Positions 26,958 to 36,790 of a stretch of DNA of 47,700 nucleotides are shown here, piece by piece (the stretch's first letter is position 1; every line of letters starts with the position of its first letter). Under the pieces are notes generated by a model. The model was given only the letters and a program-made list of their open reading frames with translations. It was not told the origin of the DNA and made no database searches. Both the position numbers and the translations under genes were made by a program. Source of the stretch: Actinomycetota bacterium (GTDB taxonomy: Bacteria; Actinomycetota; Acidimicrobiia; Acidimicrobiales; Ilumatobacteraceae); contig WLST01000007.1 of NCBI GenBank assembly GCA_009711295.1, forward strand, positions 1-47,700, in the 5' to 3' direction.

Positions 26958-27736
26958 TGAGGCAACCTTCCGTATCGCGCAAGCTTCAATTCATCTGATG
27001 AATCGGTTCCGCTCTGTGTGTCGTATGCCAACAGTGCAACGATGCGTACAGTGTTTCCCATAATTGGGGTCACCTTATGCAGTGATGTCCGGCCGTTAAA
27101 TATCATGAGCGTTCCGGCATGCATTGGCTCTACACGAACACAATGAGATGCATCGCCCGACAACACACTTTGCACACCTTCATAGTTCTCATCGGTCGCC
27201 GTGCGAAGTTTTTGTGCGTTTTCAAACTCGCCACCTGCTTGCGAAGGCTGTAATGCAAGTGACACGACGAAGTCGGTCATATCGAAATGCCAACCCAACT
27301 GATCGCCTGCGCGCATCACTGCAAGATTCAATGCACCAAAAGGGTCTGCATACCGGTAAAGCTTTTCTTGCCCCAGTACGCCGGCAACAAAAGTCATGAG
27401 TTCATCAGACTCATAGAGTTCACGCACTGCATGATGTGCGGGGATGTGGTCGTAGGCAATGACTTCCACTGCAGATGACTGCACCGTACGGCGGGGATGC
27501 CCCACAGGAAAAGAGTCGTCTGGTCTACTTAAATATGCGGTTTTGTGAGACTCAGAGCGGTGTGCCAACGCAACAAGCTCTTCTGTTTCTGTCACCATGC
27601 GCATCACTACTTCACGCGAAATGAACTCTGGCAACACCACAACCCCATCGCGTTGAAAAATATCTCGTAGGCGCGTAGTGGTCTGAAAATCAGAAAGCGG
27701 CCACTCGTTGGTATTGACGAGGGCCGCTACTGACAT
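26954..27736 (-). CDS. 2-oxoglutarate/Fe(II)-dependent oxygenase-like protein
   Basis: Facial triad HFD (GWHFDMTDF) ... SLHKVTP, Arg in NTVRIVALLAYD; the stop overlaps the Fae-like start (ATGA). Confidence 0.78.
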   Translation of the reverse strand: MSVAALVNTNEWPLSDFQTTTRLRDIFQRDGVVVLPEFISREVVMRMVTETEELVALAHRSESHKTAYLSRPDDSFPVGHPRRTVQSSAVEVIAYDHIPAHHAVRELYESDELMTFVAGVLGQEKLYRYADPFGALNLAVMRAGDQLGWHFDMTDFVVSLALQPSQAGGEFENAQKLRTATDENYEGVQSVLSGDASHCVRVEPMHAGTLMIFNGRTSLHKVTPIMGNTVRIVALLAYDTQSGTDSSDELKLARYGRLPQ

Positions 27737-27756
27737 TTTAATTATTTTTGATTGTT

Positions 27757-28743
27757 TTAGATGAGTCCAAGTTCACGCACAGCATCGCGCTCTTCAACGA
27801 GCTCTGCGACCGATGCGTCAATTTTTCCACGGCTGTATGCATCGATGTCGAGACCTTGAACGATCTTGTATTCACCGTTCTTGCACACACATGGGAATGA
27901 GGAAATGAGTCCTTCAGGCACACCATAAGAACCGTCGGAAGGAACTGCCATTGAGACCCAATCACCTTCGGGTGTATCGGTGGCCCATGAACGTACGTGG
28001 TCGATAGCCGCATTTGCTGCTGAAGCAGCCGACGACAAACCGCGAGCCTTAATGATTGCAGCACCACGCTTAGCAACGGTGGGGATGAAGGTCTCGTCGA
28101 GCCATTGTTGGTCGTTCACTGTTGCAGCCGCATTTTTACCATCAACTTCGCAATGAAAAAGATCGGGGTACTGCGTTGTGGAGTGGTTCCCCCAAATGGT
28201 CATCTTTTTAATCGACGACACTGGCTTGTTGAGTTTTGTTGCCAACTGTGAAATGGCACGGTTGTGGTCGAGGCGAGTCATTGCTGTGAACTGACCAGGG
28301 TTCATTCCCTTTGCGTTGTTCATTGCAATGAGAGCGTTGGTGTTTGCAGGGTTTCCCACCACAAGCACTTTGATGTTCTTTTTCGCATTCGCCGCAATTG
28401 CTTGACCTTGTGGTTTGAAGATGCCACCGTTTGCCGACAACAAGTCGGCACGCTCCATGCCGTCTTTGCGTGGCATTGCACCAACAAGAAGCGCAACGTC
28501 TGCGTCGCCGAAGGCAACGTCACCAGAATCGGTGCACACCACTTGTTGAAGAAGCGGGAATGCGCAATCTTCAAGTTCCATCTTGACGCCCTCAAGGGCT
28601 CCAAGTGCTGGGGTCACTTCAAGCAACTGCAAAATGATGGGGGTGTTTGGTCCCAACATTGCTCCAGATGCGATACGGAATAAAAGGCTGTAGCCAATTT
28701 GGCCTGCTGCGCCGGTGACGGCGACTCGTACGGGGGTTGTCAT
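27757..28743 (-). CDS. mdh: Malate dehydrogenase
   Basis: [67 protein letters not shown]. Confidence 0.95.
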   Translation of the reverse strand: MTTPVRVAVTGAAGQIGYSLLFRIASGAMLGPNTPIILQLLEVTPALGALEGVKMELEDCAFPLLQQVVCTDSGDVAFGDADVALLVGAMPRKDGMERADLLSANGGIFKPQGQAIAANAKKNIKVLVVGNPANTNALIAMNNAKGMNPGQFTAMTRLDHNRAISQLATKLNKPVSSIKKMTIWGNHSTTQYPDLFHCEVDGKNAAATVNDQQWLDETFIPTVAKRGAAIIKARGLSSAASAANAAIDHVRSWATDTPEGDWVSMAVPSDGSYGVPEGLISSFPCVCKNGEYKIVQGLDIDAYSRGKIDASVAELVEERDAVRELGLI

Positions 28744-28796
28744 AGACCCCCATCGTAGGTCGCACTTCCCCGCCTCCCAAGCCGGAGCGATACGAC

Positions 28797-30905
28797 CTAT
28801 TTCACGGAGGTGGTAGTTGCCCGCACCGTGGTGCTCGAGGTCGAACTCGATGTGCTCGCAGGCGTTGAACTCGAAGTAGTGGTGGTTTGCCCAGGAACCG
28901 ATAAGAGCGCCTCTTCAAACTGTGGCCCAGGGCGCCCTAAAGCCTCCATGATGAGCGCGGTGTACTTCCGCTGACCCATTGGCCGTAAGTGCGTGAGGTC
29001 GTCATAGAGCCATTTGGGGTGCTCTGAGGCGTACTTCTTCCAGTCGAGGACCTGGACGTTGGGATACCGATCGGGTAACGCCCGGATGAGGCGGTTATTT
29101 GACTCTTCCCAGTCTTTTCCGGGCACTGCGTTTGTCAACACCACGACCAGAGGAACATCGGCCAAAACGCTGATGATGCTGTCGATTGTTTCTTGAGATG
29201 TGCCGCTATTGGTTCCCAGGTGAATGACCACGGCGCTGCCCAGAGCATTGATGGACTTCACGTAGTTCACGATTGGCAAGGCAGCTTTAAACGGGCGGCT
29301 CTTTTGTGCATCGACCGTCACCCCATATTTTGTCATTTCAGGCGCAGCACCCAACATGACAGAGTCACCGATAGCCAAAATATCTATCCGTTCAGCCGGC
29401 ACTGTTGTTGGCGCCACCGTTGAAGTTGTTACCTGGCCCGCAATGGAACTTGTAGGGATTGTAGAAGGCACAGTGGTGGGCATGATGTTGGTGATGAACC
29501 CATCAGCATTAACCAAGCTTTGACTAATTGCATCAAGTTCAATTTTTGCTGTTGACAAATTTGCAATAGCAAAAACTGGCGCAAGAGCAAGCACTACTCC
29601 AGCACCCACCATTTTACGCCGATGCAACTTCCGCTCTGGAGTTGCTGCACCATGCCATGTACGCAACCAGACCCCGAGCTTGCCTTTTCTGATGGGCGTC
29701 TCGATAAAACGATACGACGCTTCAGTAACCAGCAATGTGCAGGCCATGAGAAATGCAAAACGTCCCCAACTCAGCGCGTTGCCAGCAATGTGGCGAGAGA
29801 TTTGGAAAATAGGCCAGTGGTACAGATACAAACCATACGAACGCACTCCAAGCCAAACAAAAACTTTATTTCCTAAAACAACTCTTCCGAGAAGAGTTGA
29901 CGGATGAGTAACTGCGGCAATAACGGCAACTGTGGCTAGCCCCACAAGGAAGAAGCCCCCACGATACAAAAGGTCATAACCATGGCTTCCCGTTTCCGCC
30001 CCAGTGACCACGTTGGTAAAGCGCCATGCCATGACGGCGAGCGCAGCAAGACCAAGAACTCCGATGACATCAACAAGTATTGACCGTTGCGCAATACGGG
30101 CCTCTGCGATATACCAAGGTCGCCACCACACACCAAGAGCGGCACCAAGAAACAAACCCCCCGCGCGAGTAATGGTGGAGAGATAAACAAAATCGATGCG
30201 GGCCACATCGCGACCAAGAAAGGAAAAGTATTGGTTCGCCGTATCTGCAGGGTTTGCTATTGGCCCCGTGCGATAAGTGACTGCGGTGAATACTGCTATT
30301 CCTACTGCAGAGAGAAAAAAACATAGTCCGATGAGCGGCAAGCGACGCCGTGCCAATTTCAACAATGCAAACATCAAAAGCGGCCAGATCAAATAAAATT
30401 GTTCTTCTACAGCTAACGACCACAGGTGGCGCAAAGGCGCAAAAGCAAATGCGCTGAAATACGAACTGCCGGTGTGGATTTGAAACCAATTGGAAATGTA
30501 GAAAAACCCTGCGAGCACGTCACCGCGCAAAGTTCCTAACTCGCTACGTTTGAACAAAGCGACATAAACAGTGATGCCCACAAGCAGTGTCCATAGCGCC
30601 GGCAAAAGGCGTCGTGCACGCCGAAGCCAGAATTCACGCAAATTTACCGTTCCAGTGCGCTGTGATTCAGCCACCAAAAGAAGCGTGATGAGATAGCCGC
30701 TAATAACGAAAAATACTTCAACACCTAAAAAGCCACCCTGCAACCAGGAATGGTTCGCGTGATAAAAGATGACTGCAATAACAGCTACGGCGCGCAGGCC
30801 ATCGAGACCAGGCAAATAGGGCACTACTGCTGCCGCGCGCAAGCCGCCCGTGGAATCAGGAGGCAGACGAGACAACCGGTAACCCCAAGTTTGCGTAGAT
30901 CTCAC
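28797..30905 (-). CDS. OafA/YrhL-like acyltransferase with C-terminal SGNH domain
   Basis: [45 protein letters not shown], then SGNH motifs [22 protein letters not shown]. Start may be GTG 30824, which would avoid the 50-nt overlap with metF. Confidence 0.9.
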   Translation of the reverse strand: MRSTQTWGYRLSRLPPDSTGGLRAAAVVPYLPGLDGLRAVAVIAVIFYHANHSWLQGGFLGVEVFFVISGYLITLLLVAESQRTGTVNLREFWLRRARRLLPALWTLLVGITVYVALFKRSELGTLRGDVLAGFFYISNWFQIHTGSSYFSAFAFAPLRHLWSLAVEEQFYLIWPLLMFALLKLARRRLPLIGLCFFLSAVGIAVFTAVTYRTGPIANPADTANQYFSFLGRDVARIDFVYLSTITRAGGLFLGAALGVWWRPWYIAEARIAQRSILVDVIGVLGLAALAVMAWRFTNVVTGAETGSHGYDLLYRGGFFLVGLATVAVIAAVTHPSTLLGRVVLGNKVFVWLGVRSYGLYLYHWPIFQISRHIAGNALSWGRFAFLMACTLLVTEASYRFIETPIRKGKLGVWLRTWHGAATPERKLHRRKMVGAGVVLALAPVFAIANLSTAKIELDAISQSLVNADGFITNIMPTTVPSTIPTSSIAGQVTTSTVAPTTVPAERIDILAIGDSVMLGAAPEMTKYGVTVDAQKSRPFKAALPIVNYVKSINALGSAVVIHLGTNSGTSQETIDSIISVLADVPLVVVLTNAVPGKDWEESNNRLIRALPDRYPNVQVLDWKKYASEHPKWLYDDLTHLRPMGQRKYTALIMEALGRPGPQFEEALLSVPGQTTTTSSSTPASTSSSTSSTTVRATTTSVK

Positions 30906-31728
30906 GTGTGGCGCTTGACCGATTCAACGTATAAAAATGCAGTCCTGGTGCACCCGCATCGAGCAATTGGGCGCATAACTCAGTTGCAGCATCTACCCCA
31001 ATGCGTCGCACCTCTTCTGGGTCTTCAACCTTGGCGAGTCGTTCCGATAAATCTTGCGGGAAAGCCGCACCCGACATTTCAGCCATGCGCTGTACTTGAC
31101 TTTTATTAGTCACTGGCATGATGCCGGGAATAATTGGCTTATCAATTCCGAGCGCCGCAAGTTCTTCAACCAGGCGCACATAGTGTTCCACCTCAAAGAA
31201 AAATTGGGTGATGGCGAAATCGGCCCGACGTAGTTTTTGAGCGAGAAATTCCCGGTCTTCAGTACGTGATGAACTGCGCGGATGCACTTCTGGGTGTGCG
31301 GCAACACCAATGCTGAACTGGCCTGCAGCTTGCAATTCAGCAACGAGATCAGAAGCAAATTGGTAGTCGCTGGGGCGCACATCGGCAGGGTCGGTTGGTG
31401 GATCACCACCCAGAGCCAAAATGTTTTCTACTCCTGCATCTACATACGCCTGAAGAATTTCTTCAATATCGCTGCGCGTGTGCCCTACACAGGTGAGATG
31501 TGCCATCGGTGAAATTGTTGTTTCACGACGCATCCAAGTAACGAGATCGCGGGTGCGTTCACGAGTACTTCCACCAGCACCGTAAGTAACCGACACAAAA
31601 CTGGGATGCAAGGTTTCTAATTCTGCAATTGTTCGGCCTAAAGATAATTGTGCTGCATCGGTCTTTGGCGGAAAAAACTCGAAAGAAAAAGTGCGCCCGC
31701 GAGCGAGAAGTTCCGTAATGCGGGCCAT
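30856..31728 (-). CDS. metF: Methylenetetrahydrofolate reductase
   Basis: FSFEFFPPKTD, SVTYGAGGSTR, HLTCVGHTR, NILALGGDPP, DFAITQFFFE, PIIPGIMPVTN, GAPGLHFYTLNR. Confidence 0.95.
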   Translation of the reverse strand: MARITELLARGRTFSFEFFPPKTDAAQLSLGRTIAELETLHPSFVSVTYGAGGSTRERTRDLVTWMRRETTISPMAHLTCVGHTRSDIEEILQAYVDAGVENILALGGDPPTDPADVRPSDYQFASDLVAELQAAGQFSIGVAAHPEVHPRSSSRTEDREFLAQKLRRADFAITQFFFEVEHYVRLVEELAALGIDKPIIPGIMPVTNKSQVQRMAEMSGAAFPQDLSERLAKVEDPEEVRRIGVDAATELCAQLLDAGAPGLHFYTLNRSSATREIYANLGLPVVSSAS

Positions 31729-31737
31729 CGCAACAGT

Positions 31738-33222
31738 TTAGTGACGGAAGTGGCGTGTACCAGTGAAGATGAGCACAATGCCATGCTCATTTGCTGCAGC
31801 AATGACTTCCTCGTCGCGAACACTGCCCCCAGGCTCGACAACAACATGCACTCCAGCGGTTGCCAACATGTCGAGCCCATCACGGAAGGGAAAAAATGCA
31901 TCACTTGCCGCTACCCCACCAATGGCTCGGGTCCCTGCGCGTTCGCATGCCAACCGCGCCGCATCGAGACGGTTTTGCTGGCCCCCGCCAATGCCCACTG
32001 CTTCATTATTCTGCGTGACCACAATGGCATTCGAACTCACAGCAGCACATACCTTCCATGCAAAGTTGGCCTGCTGCAGCTGCTCTGGGGTGGGCTGGGT
32101 ACTACTTGCCACGGTCCATGTTGCCGGGTCATCATGCACGCCATCGGGGCTTTGTACAAGCACCCCACCACTCACACTACGCAACTCGAACTCAGGAAGC
32201 TGTGAGGCACTGGCACGCACGATGCGCAAGTTTTTCTTACCTTGAAGAGCACAAAGTGCCGACTCGGAATATGCCGGGGCAACAACTACCTCAGTAAATA
32301 CATTGCAGATTTCTTGAGCAGTTGCTTCATCAACCTCGCGGTTGAGAGCAATGATCCCACCAAATGCGCTCACTGGGTCACACGCATGAGCACGCTGATA
32401 CGCATCGAACAGTGTCGGCCCAGTTGCTACACCACAGGGGTTGGCGTGTTTCACAACGACCGCTGCGGCGTCGGAAAATTGATGCACCAGTTTCCAGGCG
32501 GCGTCGGCGTCGAAAACATTGAGATACGACATCTCTTTGCCGCCAAGTTGTTCGGCAGAATTCCACCAGCTGTGGCTCCCTTCAAGGCGATACAAAGTGC
32601 CCGTTTGATGGGGGTTCTCTCCGTAGCGCAAATCTGAAACATGCTCTAGCTGCAAAGACAATGCAGACTTCTCGTCTCCACTCATCCATTGTTCAATTGC
32701 TCGGTCGTAATCACGAGTGGCTGCAAAAGCTTCAGCCGAAAGCCGACGACGTGTTTCTAAACTCAACGCACCTTTCGCCGAAATTTCTGCAAGCACCGGT
32801 TCATACTGTGATGGCTCCACTACAACACCCACTCGCGCAAAGTTTTTTGCAGCAGCACGAATCATTGCCGGGCCACCAACATCGATGAGATCAACACTGG
32901 GGTTGCTGGAAAATGGGTACAGGTTCACCACAACGAGATCAATTGGTTCAATGCCGTACTCGGCCATGTCGGCTACATGCTGTGGCAGTGTGGTGTCGGC
33001 AAGGATTCCTCCATGCACTTTTGGGTGCAGTGTGACCACACGATGGTCGAGAATTGCGGGCACACCAGTGAGGTCGGCTACATCGGTGACGCTGATGCCT
33101 GCAGCGGTGAGCGCCTGTGCAGTTCCACCGCTCGAGATAATGCTCCATCCAGATGCAACAAGGCCCCGCGCTAGTTCCTCAATGCCTGTCTTGTTATAGA
33201 CACTGAGAAGGGCGCGGGGCAC
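31738..33222 (-). CDS. purH: Bifunctional AICAR formyltransferase / IMP cyclohydrolase
   Basis: ALLSVYNKTGIEELARGL, SSGGTAQAL, DHRVVTLHPKVHGGIL, DLRYGENPHQ, VVKHANPCGVA, DAFFPFRDGLD. Confidence 0.96.
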   Translation of the reverse strand: MPRALLSVYNKTGIEELARGLVASGWSIISSGGTAQALTAAGISVTDVADLTGVPAILDHRVVTLHPKVHGGILADTTLPQHVADMAEYGIEPIDLVVVNLYPFSSNPSVDLIDVGGPAMIRAAAKNFARVGVVVEPSQYEPVLAEISAKGALSLETRRRLSAEAFAATRDYDRAIEQWMSGDEKSALSLQLEHVSDLRYGENPHQTGTLYRLEGSHSWWNSAEQLGGKEMSYLNVFDADAAWKLVHQFSDAAAVVVKHANPCGVATGPTLFDAYQRAHACDPVSAFGGIIALNREVDEATAQEICNVFTEVVVAPAYSESALCALQGKKNLRIVRASASQLPEFELRSVSGGVLVQSPDGVHDDPATWTVASSTQPTPEQLQQANFAWKVCAAVSSNAIVVTQNNEAVGIGGGQQNRLDAARLACERAGTRAIGGVAASDAFFPFRDGLDMLATAGVHVVVEPGGSVRDEEVIAAANEHGIVLIFTGTRHFRH

Positions 33223-33252
33223 TGTTCAAACTCTCTGAATTACTTTGGTGAC

Positions 33253-34152
33253 TTACTTTAAGCCCTTGACAATTTCTGCCATGAGTGAGCCAGCTTCAGT
33301 TGGGTTCAATCCAATTTGTACGCCTGCTTCACGCAATGCGTCCATCTTGCCTTGTGCCGTTCCTTTACCGCCGGAAACAATTGCTCCGGCGTGGCCCATT
33401 TTCTTGCCTGCTGGCGCAGTAACACCGGCAATGTAGGCACTCATTGGCTTTGTGACATTGGCCTTAATGAATTCTGCAGCTTCTTCTTCTGCCGACCCAC
33501 CAATTTCGCCAATCATGATAATTGCGTGTGTCTCTGGATCTTTTTGGAACTCAGCAAGACAATCAACAAATGATGTTCCTGGTACTGGGTCGCCGCCAAT
33601 TCCTACGCAGGTGCTGACGCCAATACCTTGTTGCTTCAATTCATAGAGCGCCTGGTATGTGAGTGTTCCTGAACGCGAAACGATGCCCACGTTTGGACCT
33701 TTAGCTGAAGGCAACTCTGCAATTTCACCGGCAGTAATACCGATGTTGCATTTCCCTGGGCTAATGATTCCTGGGCAGTTTGGCCCGAGCAAACGTACTT
33801 TTGGATAATCGCGAAGAAGAGTGTTGAACACTTTTGCTTCGTCTTGGGCTGGGATGCCTTCGGTAATGCACACGATGAAAGTGATGCCGGCTTTTGCTGC
33901 TTCCAAAATTGCTGCAGCGGCAGCTTTTGGCGGAACTGCAATAAACGAAGCGTCTGCACCTGTTGCTTTGACTGCATCGGCAACGGAGTCGAAAACAGGA
34001 ATGCCTTCAACATCTTGCCCACCCTTACCTGGTGTTACTCCACCAACAACATTGGTTCCGTAAGCACGGTTACGTAGACCGTGAAACTTGCCTTGACCTC
34101 CGGTGAGTCCTTGGACAATCACCTTGGTGTTCTCGTTTACAAAAATGGCCAT
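33253..34152 (-). CDS. sucD: Succinyl-CoA ligase alpha subunit
   Basis: VIVQGLTGGQGKFH, LLGPNCPGIISPGKCNIGI, GIVSRSGTLTYQA, GIGGDPVPGTSF, GHAGAIVSGGKGTAQGK. Confidence 0.96.
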   Translation of the reverse strand: MAIFVNENTKVIVQGLTGGQGKFHGLRNRAYGTNVVGGVTPGKGGQDVEGIPVFDSVADAVKATGADASFIAVPPKAAAAAILEAAKAGITFIVCITEGIPAQDEAKVFNTLLRDYPKVRLLGPNCPGIISPGKCNIGITAGEIAELPSAKGPNVGIVSRSGTLTYQALYELKQQGIGVSTCVGIGGDPVPGTSFVDCLAEFQKDPETHAIIMIGEIGGSAEEEAAEFIKANVTKPMSAYIAGVTAPAGKKMGHAGAIVSGGKGTAQGKMDALREAGVQIGLNPTEAGSLMAEIVKGLK

Positions 34153-34160
34153 GGTGTTTT

Positions 34161-35312
34161 CTACTTTCCGTTCGCAAGTGCTACAGCAGCACGGGCTGCT
34201 TCGAGCATTGTTGGCTTACTCATTAATTTGGATTCTGGGATTCCTGCAGAAGCCAGAATTTCGCGTCCTTCTTCGGCGTTGGTGCCATCGAGTCGAATCA
34301 CAATGGGTGCGCGTAAGTTCACGCGCTTCATTGCTTCAACAATTCCCTTAGCAACTTCTTCGCCACGTGTGATGCCACCAAAGATGTTGATGAAAATGCT
34401 CTTCACATCTTTGTCGAAGTTGATTACTTCAAGTGCTGCTGCCATTTGGTCGGCATTTGCACCGCCACCAATGTCGAGGAAGTTGGCTGCAGTGCCGCCT
34501 ACTTGGTTCACAACGTCGAGCGTGCTCATTGCCAAGCCTGCACCGTTAGCAATGATGCCAACAGTTCCTGAAAGACCAATGTATTGCAAGCCCTTTTCGC
34601 GAGCGAGTTGCTCACGATCGTCAAGTTCTTCAGTTGCGCTGTATTCGGCCCACTCGGGGTGGCGATATTCAGCATTTCCATCGAGGCTTACTTTTGCGTC
34701 GAGTGCATGCACTTCGCCGGTTGGCTTCAAAATGAGTGGGTTGATTTCTGCGAGGTCACAGTCGCCTGCAGTGAAGCAGTCGTACAACTGAACCAAGATT
34801 TTTGCCACACCATCGAGTGCCTTTGCAGGGATCTTCGCATCGACTGCTGCCTGACGAGCAACTTTTTCACTGAGCCCATCAACAGGGTTGATATGCAACT
34901 TCACAATTGCATCGGGGTCTTTTTCAGCTACTTCTTCAATTTCCACGCCGCCTTGAGCCGACAACATCAAAAGATGCTTCTTCGCGGCACGATCGAGAGT
35001 GAATGATGCGTAATACTCTTCGTCAATATCGGACGCATGTTCTACCCAAATGCGCTTGACTACGTGGCCTTTAATATCCATTCCCAGAATATTCCCAGCG
35101 TGCAAACGCACTTCGTCGGCGTTGTTGGCCAACTTAATGCCACCAGCTTTTCCACGACCGCCTACCTGCACTTGAGCTTTTACTACAACTGGGTATTGCG
35201 ATGCCTCGGCAACTTTCACTGCTTCATCAACGGTGACTGCTACGCCACCGGCTGATACAGGAATACCGAACTTGGCAAAATACTGTTTGCCTTGATATTC
35301 AAAGAGGTCCAC
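34161..35312 (-). CDS. sucC: Succinyl-CoA ligase beta subunit
   Basis: MDLFEYQGKQYFAKFGIPV, VVKAQVQVGGRGKAGGIK, AEINPLI, NGAGLAMSTLDVV, FLDIGGGA, NIFGGITRGEEVAKGI. Confidence 0.96.
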   Translation of the reverse strand: MDLFEYQGKQYFAKFGIPVSAGGVAVTVDEAVKVAEASQYPVVVKAQVQVGGRGKAGGIKLANNADEVRLHAGNILGMDIKGHVVKRIWVEHASDIDEEYYASFTLDRAAKKHLLMLSAQGGVEIEEVAEKDPDAIVKLHINPVDGLSEKVARQAAVDAKIPAKALDGVAKILVQLYDCFTAGDCDLAEINPLILKPTGEVHALDAKVSLDGNAEYRHPEWAEYSATEELDDREQLAREKGLQYIGLSGTVGIIANGAGLAMSTLDVVNQVGGTAANFLDIGGGANADQMAAALEVINFDKDVKSIFINIFGGITRGEEVAKGIVEAMKRVNLRAPIVIRLDGTNAEEGREILASAGIPESKLMSKPTMLEAARAAVALANGK

Positions 35313-35375
35313 TCTTACTCCTTATTAATAATTGAGATCTTGATTGTAAAAATATTGTGTAACTACTTCAGAAAA

Positions 35376-35777
35376 TTACTGTGCTGCGTCGAGCGTTTCT
35401 TCAAGCCAAGCACAAATGGCTTTCAACGACGAGCCTGGTCCGAATACTTGGCCAACGCCTTGCTCTTTCAACGTTCGTGCATCGGCATCGGGAATGACTC
35501 CCCCACCAAAAATGAGAATGTCTCCAAGGTCACGTGCGCGGAGTTCTTCCATCACGCGAGGGAATAGTGTGAGATGAGCACCTGACAACAGCGACAACCC
35601 CACAGCATCGACATCTTCTTGGAGAGCAGTCTCTGCAATTTGCTCGGGGGTTTGGTGCAAACCCGTATAAATGACTTCGAATCCATGGTCTCGAAGGGCA
35701 CGCGTAATGGTTTTTGCACCACGGTCGTGACCATCGAGGCCAGGTTTAGCTACGACAACTCGGTAAGGCCTCTTCAC
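35376..35777 (-). CDS. Standalone B12-binding subunit of methylmalonyl-CoA mutase-type enzyme
   Basis: 133 aa; PYRVVVAKPGLDGHDRGAKTITRALRDHGFEVIYTGLHQTPEQIA (DxHxxG), LSLLSGAH, IFGGGVIPDAD. Confidence 0.9.
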   Translation of the reverse strand: MKRPYRVVVAKPGLDGHDRGAKTITRALRDHGFEVIYTGLHQTPEQIAETALQEDVDAVGLSLLSGAHLTLFPRVMEELRARDLGDILIFGGGVIPDADARTLKEQGVGQVFGPGSSLKAICAWLEETLDAAQ

Positions 35778-35828
35778 AAGAAAGAAACCCTACGCCGTTG
35801 TGGCATCTTCCTTCTAACCCGCCACACT

Positions 35829-36317
35829 ATGGGGGTGGCATCTTCCCGGCTCAAGTCCCCGCTCGCCAGAGCTTTTGCCCCCGTTGGGGCAGGAATTGTC
35901 TTTTTCGCCCTGCTCTTTTTGGCCTTATGGGGCGCGGCCGCGCTCATTTCGCGCCATCCCGAGAACATCACCAACCTGGGCGACCAGACCTTTCGCGTGG
36001 GCTCCGTCAGCCAAGTTGCGAAAACTGTCACAGAGTCAGGGCCTGTCCTCTACCCCGACCTGCGTGACCCCGACGGCAAGCGCAGCATTGTTCTCGACCA
36101 CCAAGGCTCCGACCCCGCTAAAGGGTGGCGGGTGTTCTACGCCTACCCAGCCGATCGTGATGAGGCCTGTCTTGCTACGCAAGTAAAAGAGACGCGCACT
36201 TTCACCGACTGTTCAGGTCGCAATGTGCAATTGGAAGATCTTGCAAAGCCCACTGATGTTCGGCCTCTCGTAGAGAACCGCACAACTTTATATATCGACT
36301 TGCGCGCTACGAAGTAG
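35829..36317 (+). CDS. Hypothetical single-pass membrane protein
   Basis: Likely start ATG 35829 (MGVASSRLKSPLARAFAPVGAGIVFFALLFLALWGAAALI): one TM helix plus an extracytoplasmic domain with two Cys (EACLATQ, FTDCSG). Confidence 0.7.
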   Translation: MGVASSRLKSPLARAFAPVGAGIVFFALLFLALWGAAALISRHPENITNLGDQTFRVGSVSQVAKTVTESGPVLYPDLRDPDGKRSIVLDHQGSDPAKGWRVFYAYPADRDEACLATQVKETRTFTDCSGRNVQLEDLAKPTDVRPLVENRTTLYIDLRATK

Positions 36318-36735
36318 CAAGTACCGACACTAAACGGTCGGCAAAAATTTCAGTGTGCTCGCCCAATTTGCCGCGATGCAGTGCAAGGCCACCTACCACT
36401 TCCGCACCACGTGATTCCAAAATACGTGTCATGGTGTCGAGAGTTTTTGCAGGGTTCAACGCAAACGTACAAAACGCAGCAACTTTTTTATCGCGCATGG
36501 CAGGAAGTTTCGCCAATGCACCTGCACCCCATGGTGCTTGCCCAACGACAAAAAGTCCATGCACCCAAGTTCCTACTAACACGATGTCGGCACTTTGAAT
36601 TGAGCCATGATCTGGTTTGCGAACCGGCGACAAACCCGTGATGCTCCATCCAGATTGTTGCAAGTTGGCGCCAATCATTTCAGCGGCCTTCCAGGTGTTT
36701 CCCGTCAAACTCTCTACAAGTAGTGCTGCCTTCAT
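36307..36735 (-). CDS. Flavodoxin-like protein
   Basis: MKAALLVESLTGNTWKAAEMI phosphate-binding loop, DIVLVGTWVHG, KVAAFCTFALNP. Confidence 0.8.
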   Translation of the reverse strand: MKAALLVESLTGNTWKAAEMIGANLQQSGWSITGLSPVRKPDHGSIQSADIVLVGTWVHGLFVVGQAPWGAGALAKLPAMRDKKVAAFCTFALNPAKTLDTMTRILESRGAEVVGGLALHRGKLGEHTEIFADRLVSVLATS

Positions 36736-36790
36736 AACTTCACTCTAGTTCTGATGCACCTCTGAGAAAGACACCACTAGCGCCTAAAAA

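Noticed and set aside
26954-27736. 2OG-dependent halogenase
   Set aside because: The facial triad retains the carboxylate (HFD); halogenases replace it with Gly/Ala.
34081-34791. 236 aa plus-strand ORF
   Set aside because: Antisense to sucD/sucC; Ser/Ala-rich shadow translation with no recognisable domain.
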